64,000 nucleotides of DNA, taken from positions 1-64,000 of the forward strand of contig JAAKBF010000360.1 in the NCBI GenBank assembly GCA_012656075.1, given 5' to 3'. The notes under the pieces were generated by a model. The model was not told the origin of the DNA. It saw nothing but the letters and a program-made list of their open reading frames with translations, and made no database searches. The DNA is from Phytophthora hibernalis. Taxonomy: Eukaryota > Oomycota > Peronosporomycetes > Peronosporales > Peronosporaceae. Both the position numbers and the translations under genes were made by a program. Positions 58,654 to 64,000 of this stretch are shown piece after piece (positions within the stretch are counted from its first letter, which is position 1; each line of letters begins with the position of its first letter).

Positions 58654-59898
58654 GCAATAGAGGATTTCCACATACACCAAATGGATGTTCCAACTGCGTT
58701 TCTAAACGGGGAACTATTAGAGGAAATATTTATGGTTCCACCCCTTTGGTTTAGGCAAGGTCATAATGGCAAAATCTGTGAGCTAATTAAGAGTCTAAAT
58801 GGACTGAAACAGGCGTCCCGAATTTGGTACAGGGTGCTGCGCACCTTTTGGAGTCATCAGGGTTTTCTCGATGCAAAAGGAATACTGTTTGTAGAAGAAA
58901 AAGTGGGAGGTTAATGGAGTAACCGACTTCGTCTTAATATGTGTATATGTGGATGACTTAACCATTGCTGGCTCAAGGCTAACAGCTGTAAATGAAATTA
59001 AGGCAAATTTGTAAGAACGCGTTAAAATGAAGGATCTTGGTGAGGTCCATTATCTGTTGAAAATTGAGATCAGAAGAGATAGAGATCATAAGCAACTCAG
59101 CCTATCGCAACATAAGTATATTCTAGACTTGCTAGATAGCTTGATATGATGGACTGCTCAATAGTAGCTACTCCTCCAGCAGCAAGTATTACATGAGAAA
59201 AGAGACAAATCTCAGCGCTGAAGCTATTGTAGCACAGCCGTATGACTACCGTGGACTGGTAGGCTCTCTCATGTATCTGGTTAGAGGAACTAGACCTGTT
59301 TTCCAAATCCTGTAGGAGAATCAAGTAAATAACTCTCTTGATATAACAAGTCTCCTTGGAGACCTGCACAGAGAGTACTTAAGTATCTGAAAGGAACATC
59401 GATGTATGGGTTAGTATATGAAGAAACTAACAAAGAGGTAGTTTATGAACTATACACAGATGCGAGCTTCGCAAATGCTAATCAAGATCGCAAATCAGTT
59501 ACTGGTTGCGTGTCAATACTCGCTGATGCATGTGTCTCTTGGAAGAGTTGAAGATAAAATATGGTCAGTTTTCACACAGCACAGGCTGAATTAGTTGCCG
59601 TAAGTAAGGGTGTAAAGGAAAGCGAATGGTTATGGCTGTTCTTAAAGGAACTAGGATGGCAAAAAATGCAACCAATTTATTGTTGGTACGACAATACAGC
59701 ATCAATAAGTATAGTTTAGAATCCTGCTAGTCATTTGTCGACTAATCGTATATAGACGAGATACTTATATGCCCTGAAGCATACGAAAGATATTGTATCG
59801 ACATTACGTACTGTAATACCAAAGATATGACAGCAGATGCACTGACAAAGGCACTACCTGAAGTACAATTCTGCAAGCTACAAGAGCTTATGGGGTGA
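58654..59898 (+). pseudogene. Ty1/Copia reverse transcriptase-RNase H relic, 5'-truncated
   Basis: Reading begins inside the RT domain: FHIHQMDVPTAFLNGEL, LIKSLNGLKQASRIWYRVL (58681-58911), CVYVDDLTIAGS at about 58940 with the intact YVDD active site, MKDLGEVHYLLKIEI, YRGLVGSLMYLVRGTRP, then RNase H (LYTDASFANANQDRKSVTGC, TADALTKALPEVQF) to a TGA at 59898. Several stops and frameshifts are present. Gag, protease and integrase are missing. Different in sequence from the - strand Copia at 60150-64000, so a separate insertion. Confidence 0.85.
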
Positions 59899-60149
59899 GA
59901 AACCTTGAAGTCGACAACTGCAACGGAAATACACAGGCAAGCTAAGTCTCACAACCCCTCCTCTTCGTAGACGACGTCGATAACATGGCACTTCAAATCG
60001 TGTTAATAAACTGACTTAACACTTGCATTTGTGTAGGAATTGCCCATCATAAGATAAGTGTAAGCACAATAAGACCGTCAGACAAGAGCTACGTTTTGCA
60101 GCGCCGATAAGAGTTATGCGAATAAGTTAACAAGTTTCTAGGACTGCAT
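59899..60149. other. Spacer between the two Copia elements
   Basis: About 250 bp, possibly the 3' end or partial LTR of the upstream relic. No coding content. Confidence 0.45.
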
Positions 60150-60600
60150 TGATACGAGACCACTACCTAAAATTGCGAATGTAGACGTAGCTTCGAAGTC
60201 GAGATGAGGGGTAGGAAGGAAATCCGAAAGTGAGTTCGATTGAGTTAAGTGTCTTGGTCTACCTGCCTCTCCTACAAATGCAATGTCCTTACCGTTCTCT
60301 CTTAATGCGCGGCCCAACGATTTGAGGCGCGGCCCAACGATTTGAGGCGCGACCCAACGATTTGAGATACGCCCAACGATTTGGGGCGCGGCCCAACGAT
60401 GCTCATCAGAAGATCCTAATCAGTTGAAGTAGTCAGCCAATCACGATACCGTATTTGGGGTAGCCCAGCCAATCACCTTGCAGCACTCGTGCCTCTTCAC
60501 CAATCAACCAATATACCGCGTGCCCCAGGCTACATCAGTAGCTGTATGCACGCGCCAACGTAGGTATCCAGTCAGAGACTGCGAAGTGTCAATCGCAACA
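60150..60600 (-). mobile_element. LTR of the minus-strand Copia element (3' side)
   Basis: On the - strand it starts TGTTGCGATTGACAC at 60600, directly after a purine tract (GAGTGGGG, 60601-60608) that lies at the pol stop codon, as expected for a 3' LTR. The other boundary is less sure; TGATACGAG at 60150 would supply the terminal CA. It contains five tandem copies of a GC-rich 20-mer. The matching 5' LTR lies beyond the window. Confidence 0.6.
60307..60400. repeat. 20-bp tandem repeat inside the LTR
   Basis: Five imperfect copies of GGCGCGGCCCAACGATTTGA. The later copies carry substitutions or a short deletion. Likely promoter-proximal repeats in the LTR. Confidence 0.8.
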
Positions 60601-60606
60601 CCCCAC

Positions 60607-63600
60607 TCAATTTGAAGTTTCTACAAGCTTGGGTCCGACGTTGCTCTTGATCATCAAGTAGCGTAGTGTCTTCGACGTCAACCCCTTTGTCAGATAGTCC
60701 GCGAGCTGGTTCTTCGATTCCACGTATTCCAGCTCCACCTCGTTGCTCACCACCTTCTCGCGAATGAAGTGGTAGCGAATGTCGATATGCTTCGTGCAGG
60801 CTTGGTAGCCGACGTTCTTAGCCAAAGCCATTGCGCCTTGGTTGTCCTTGTAGATCTCCGTAGGTCCCGTCTGCTCCGCAAACGCGCCGCACCGATGTCC
60901 TTTAGGAGACGACGCATCCACACGCACTCCTTCACACAGTCGCTTAGCGCCATGTACTCCGCTTCAGTGGAGCTCAGTGCCATAGTCTTTTGGAACATTG
61001 ATCGCCACACCACAGGCGCACCACACAGCATGAGCATCATTCCGCTCACCGAGCGTCGGTCGTCGGTCGTCACGGTTGCCAGCCCAGTCCGCTTCAGAGT
61101 AGGCTTCAAGTTGAGTACCGAGTAGACCATCGTACGTGATGCCGACGTCCTTCGTCTTCAGTAGATACCGCACGACCTTGATCCCAGCATCCCAGTGCTT
61201 CTCACCAGGGTTCTCCAGGAAACGGCTCGGTTTGGAGACTGCGACCGAAATGTCGGGGCGCGTTCCGCACGCCAAGTACATTAGACTTCCTACAAGCGAT
61301 CGATAAGGCTTCGACTTCATCTTGGCTTTGTCTTCTTCAGTCTGTGCCTCATCAGCCTTGGTCAGATGTACACCAGGTTCCAGTGGTGTTAGGCACGACT
61401 TTGCGTTCTCTTGACCGAACTTCTTGATGATCGACGTCGTGTACGCCTGCTGACTGATGGTCAATGATCTGCGCTCCATGTTGTAGTCAATCTCGATACC
61501 GAGAATGAAGCGTGCCCTTCCGAGGTCCTTAATCCGGAACTTCTCGGCGATCCCGGCCTTCACTGACGCAATAACAGATTTTTCACGCGATGCAATCAAC
61601 ATGTCATCAACTTAGAGGCACACCACGCACTCTTCGTCTCCATCTCCTCTCGTGTAGACGCACGGGTCAGCATCAGCAGCTGTAAATCCCATGCCCTTGA
61701 GGTGCTTATCAATGGTCTCGTTCCACACACGAGACGCCTGCTTGAGTCCGTACAGACTTGTAGCAGTAGACACACGACGTCGTCCTCGCCTTCAGCTTCA
61801 GCCAACGTCAGAAGCTATCGAAGACCTTCTGGAAGTTCCATGTAGATCTCTTTTCAAGCTTGCCATACAGGAACGCGGTGGCGACATCACACTGCTCGAT
61901 CTCCATTCCGTCCGCGCAGCACTTTGCCAGTTTTGCACGGATCGAATTCAGGTAAGCCACCGGTGAGTACTTTTCCTCGTAATCAATGCCATGACGTTGC
62001 GAGTACCATTTGGCGACCAGTCGAGCCTTATGACGAACGACTTGCCCTTTACGTCGCTCTTCAACGCGAAAATCCAGCGGCAACCGATCGGGCGCTGGTG
62101 TGCTGGCTTTGGTACCAGCTTCCAGGTCTTGTTGGCGACGAGTGACTCCAGTTCACTTGCAATCGCATTCTTCCATTCGACTTGGCCATCGCTTGATCGT
62201 ACGTCTTCGGGACATCCTCCGTTGCAGCCATGATGTGTCCTCCTTCAATAGCGAGTAGCTCATCGCTTGGCATGACACGACCTTGGCTGACCTTTTGACG
62301 CTTATTTCCAATAGCAGAAGGAGCAACAACCTGCATCTTACGTCCTCCAGCTTCTTCCAGATCGTTGGTCTCTTCAATGTGTCGAGCACGCGAGCGAGTA
62401 ATCATGGGGTGATCCGGGACTGAAACGATTGCGCCTTCTGTAATCACCTCATGTCGAAGTGGTATCATCTCATCATTATGGATGGTGAGAGTTCGCGACG
62501 GTTCATAGCTCGGAGCAGTAGCTCGAGGCTCTGTGACATCATTCCCGCCATCGTTATCTTCATCATCGATCTCTGCCATGAAGTCATCCGGGCTAGTGGT
62601 CTCCATGAACTTGACAGTGCGAACGATTTGTACTTTTCCCGTGACCACATTGAGTACGCGGTATCCCTTGACACCATCGTCGTAGCCCATGAATCGGCAC
62701 TTGAATGGCGTCCAGCTTGCGGCGCTTCTCGTCAGCAATGCGCGCGTAGCCAAGTGCACCAAACACCTTCAGGTTCTTAAGCTGAGGTTTCTTCCAATCT
62801 CGTGCAGTGTCTTCACAGTCACGGTGTTGGGAATCCTGTTGATGATCCACGCAGACGTGTTGACTGCTTCAGCCCACCACTTCTTGTCGATGCCCTCGTG
62901 ATAGAGCATGCAACGAGCGATCTCGACGAGGCTCCGGTTCATGTGCTCAGCCAGTCCATTCTGCTGAGGCGTGTATGGCACCGTCTTCTCATGGCGGATG
63001 CCTTCCTTGGTCAGGTACTCCTTGAAGAGTCGACCCATCTCCGCCGTTGTCCGAGCGGAGACGCTTGATCTTGTATCCAGTAGCGTTTTCCAAGTCGGCT
63101 TTGAACATCTTGAACTTCGCCAAGACATCCGACTTCTTCTTCATGAAGTACACCGTGACGTGACGTGAGTAGTCGTCGATCCTTCTGTCATCGTAAGTAG
63201 CTGCTCATAGCGCTTGTACGGGGATGTGGCCTAGGCGTGCGTGCAACACGCTCCACGGCTCCTTACGCGGTGTCGTTGCAGCATGACACACCTCGTCCCC
63301 CACTGTCTTCAGCTTGTTGAAATTTCCACAGCGCTTGGCCTCCATGACGTTTGCGTCGCCATACACTTGTTCTTGCTGAACTGCGCGACGACGTCCTTCT
63401 CGGCCAGCTTCGTCACCGAGATGAGGCTTCCATCAACCTCAGGGATGTACAGAACATCCGACAGCGCGATAGACGTCCCGTCCATCAGCTTCAACCCGAC
63501 GGTGCCATTGCAACAGCGTCGATCTTCGTACCATCCGCGATCGTGATGCGGACTGGCGTCTTCAACTCCTTCATGGACACGAACTTGTTCCGGACGCTGA

Positions 63601-64000
63601 TCATGTGCGAGCTTGCACCAGAGTCGACGAGCCACTCAGTCTTGCTCATCGCACTCGTTGCCGTGAACGCGAAGTCGGAGGTCTCTCTCGCGACTTGTCC
63701 GCGTCCCTCGTCGGCCTTCTTCTTGCGGCACTCCGTTTGCTTGTGCCTAGGCTTCTCGCAATAGAAGCACTTGCCCGTGAACTTGCGCTTTCCGTTGTCC
63801 TTCTTGGCCACGAACGCCTTTGTTGAGTCGATGACGTTTCATCCGAGGCTTCAACACCAGAGAGAGCTTGGATCGCGTACGCCAACGTCATGTTAGACGT
63901 ATTCTCGAGGACGGTACTGATCATCCGGTACTCATCCGTCAGACTACAGAGAAGCAAAACGAGCTGTCGGGTCTCATCCAAAGGCTCCCGATCGTCTCCA
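60607..64000 (-). mobile_element. Ty1/Copia gag-pol, defective, runs off the right edge
   Basis: Read right to left: gag end (from 63981) with zinc knuckle CFYCEKPRHKQTEC (about 63770-63728), protease WLVDSGASSHM (about 63630), integrase with VPYTPQQNGLAEHMNRSLVE (62769-63128), a linker, RT (RHKARLVAKWYSQRHGIDYEE; EQCDVATAFLYGKLE, 61808-62083), the VDD site near 61607, RNase H (ADWAGN, SSTEAEYMALSDCVKE, DNQGAMALAKNVGY, CTKHIDIRYHFIRE), and a stop at 60607. Domain order INT-RT-RH is diagnostic of Copia. Many frameshifts, plus a TAA at 61612-61614 at the first residue of YVDD. Not capable of movement as read. Confidence 0.93.

Overview
The window is the left end of a eukaryotic chromosome. It opens with about 262 bp of CCCTAAA telomere repeats. 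The gene content (2-oxoglutarate dehydrogenase E2, DMAP1/SWC4, nuclear poly(A)-binding protein, ribosomal protein L4, paired GH1 beta-glucosidases, a secreted Kazal inhibitor), the short 46-83 nt introns, Inr/FPR-like core promoters and the Copia, hAT and Crypton-like relics all point to an oomycete, most likely a Phytophthora-like member of the Peronosporales. The species is an inference.

Layout. 1-262 telomere. 263-2310 AT-rich subtelomere with almost no G on the + strand and a 147-bp block repeated 1.9 kb apart. 2311-3533 degenerate sequence with a scrap of Copia RNase H. 3534-33079 a head-to-tail array of exactly 36 copies of an 821-bp unit, the most striking object here. Each unit is almost entirely filled by one gene-like reading on the - strand (18-codon first exon, 46-nt intron, about 220 further codons with one shared frame break), leaving only 71 bp between copies, and all read toward the telomere. 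The right end of the array is interrupted by an hAT-like element (33081-34417) that holds a second inverted-repeat element.

34963-50280 is an ordinary compact gene region: DLST(+), DMAP1(+), PABPN1(-), C3HC zinc-finger protein(+), quinone oxidoreductase-like(-), two GH1 genes(-), F-box-like protein(-), RPL4(+), Kazal inhibitor(+). All except the C3HC gene contain at least one place where the protein continues after a single missing base. All twelve cases are losses and many sit in homopolymers, so uncorrected assembly deletions are a better explanation than wholesale pseudogenisation.

50281-64000 is repeat-rich: a Crypton-like relic, an hAT transposase relic, two divergent unrecognised membrane or basic genes, a Copia RT-RNase H relic that cuts one of them, and a larger Copia element on the - strand that runs off the right edge.

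All calls come from reading translated frames and motifs. No database search was run.
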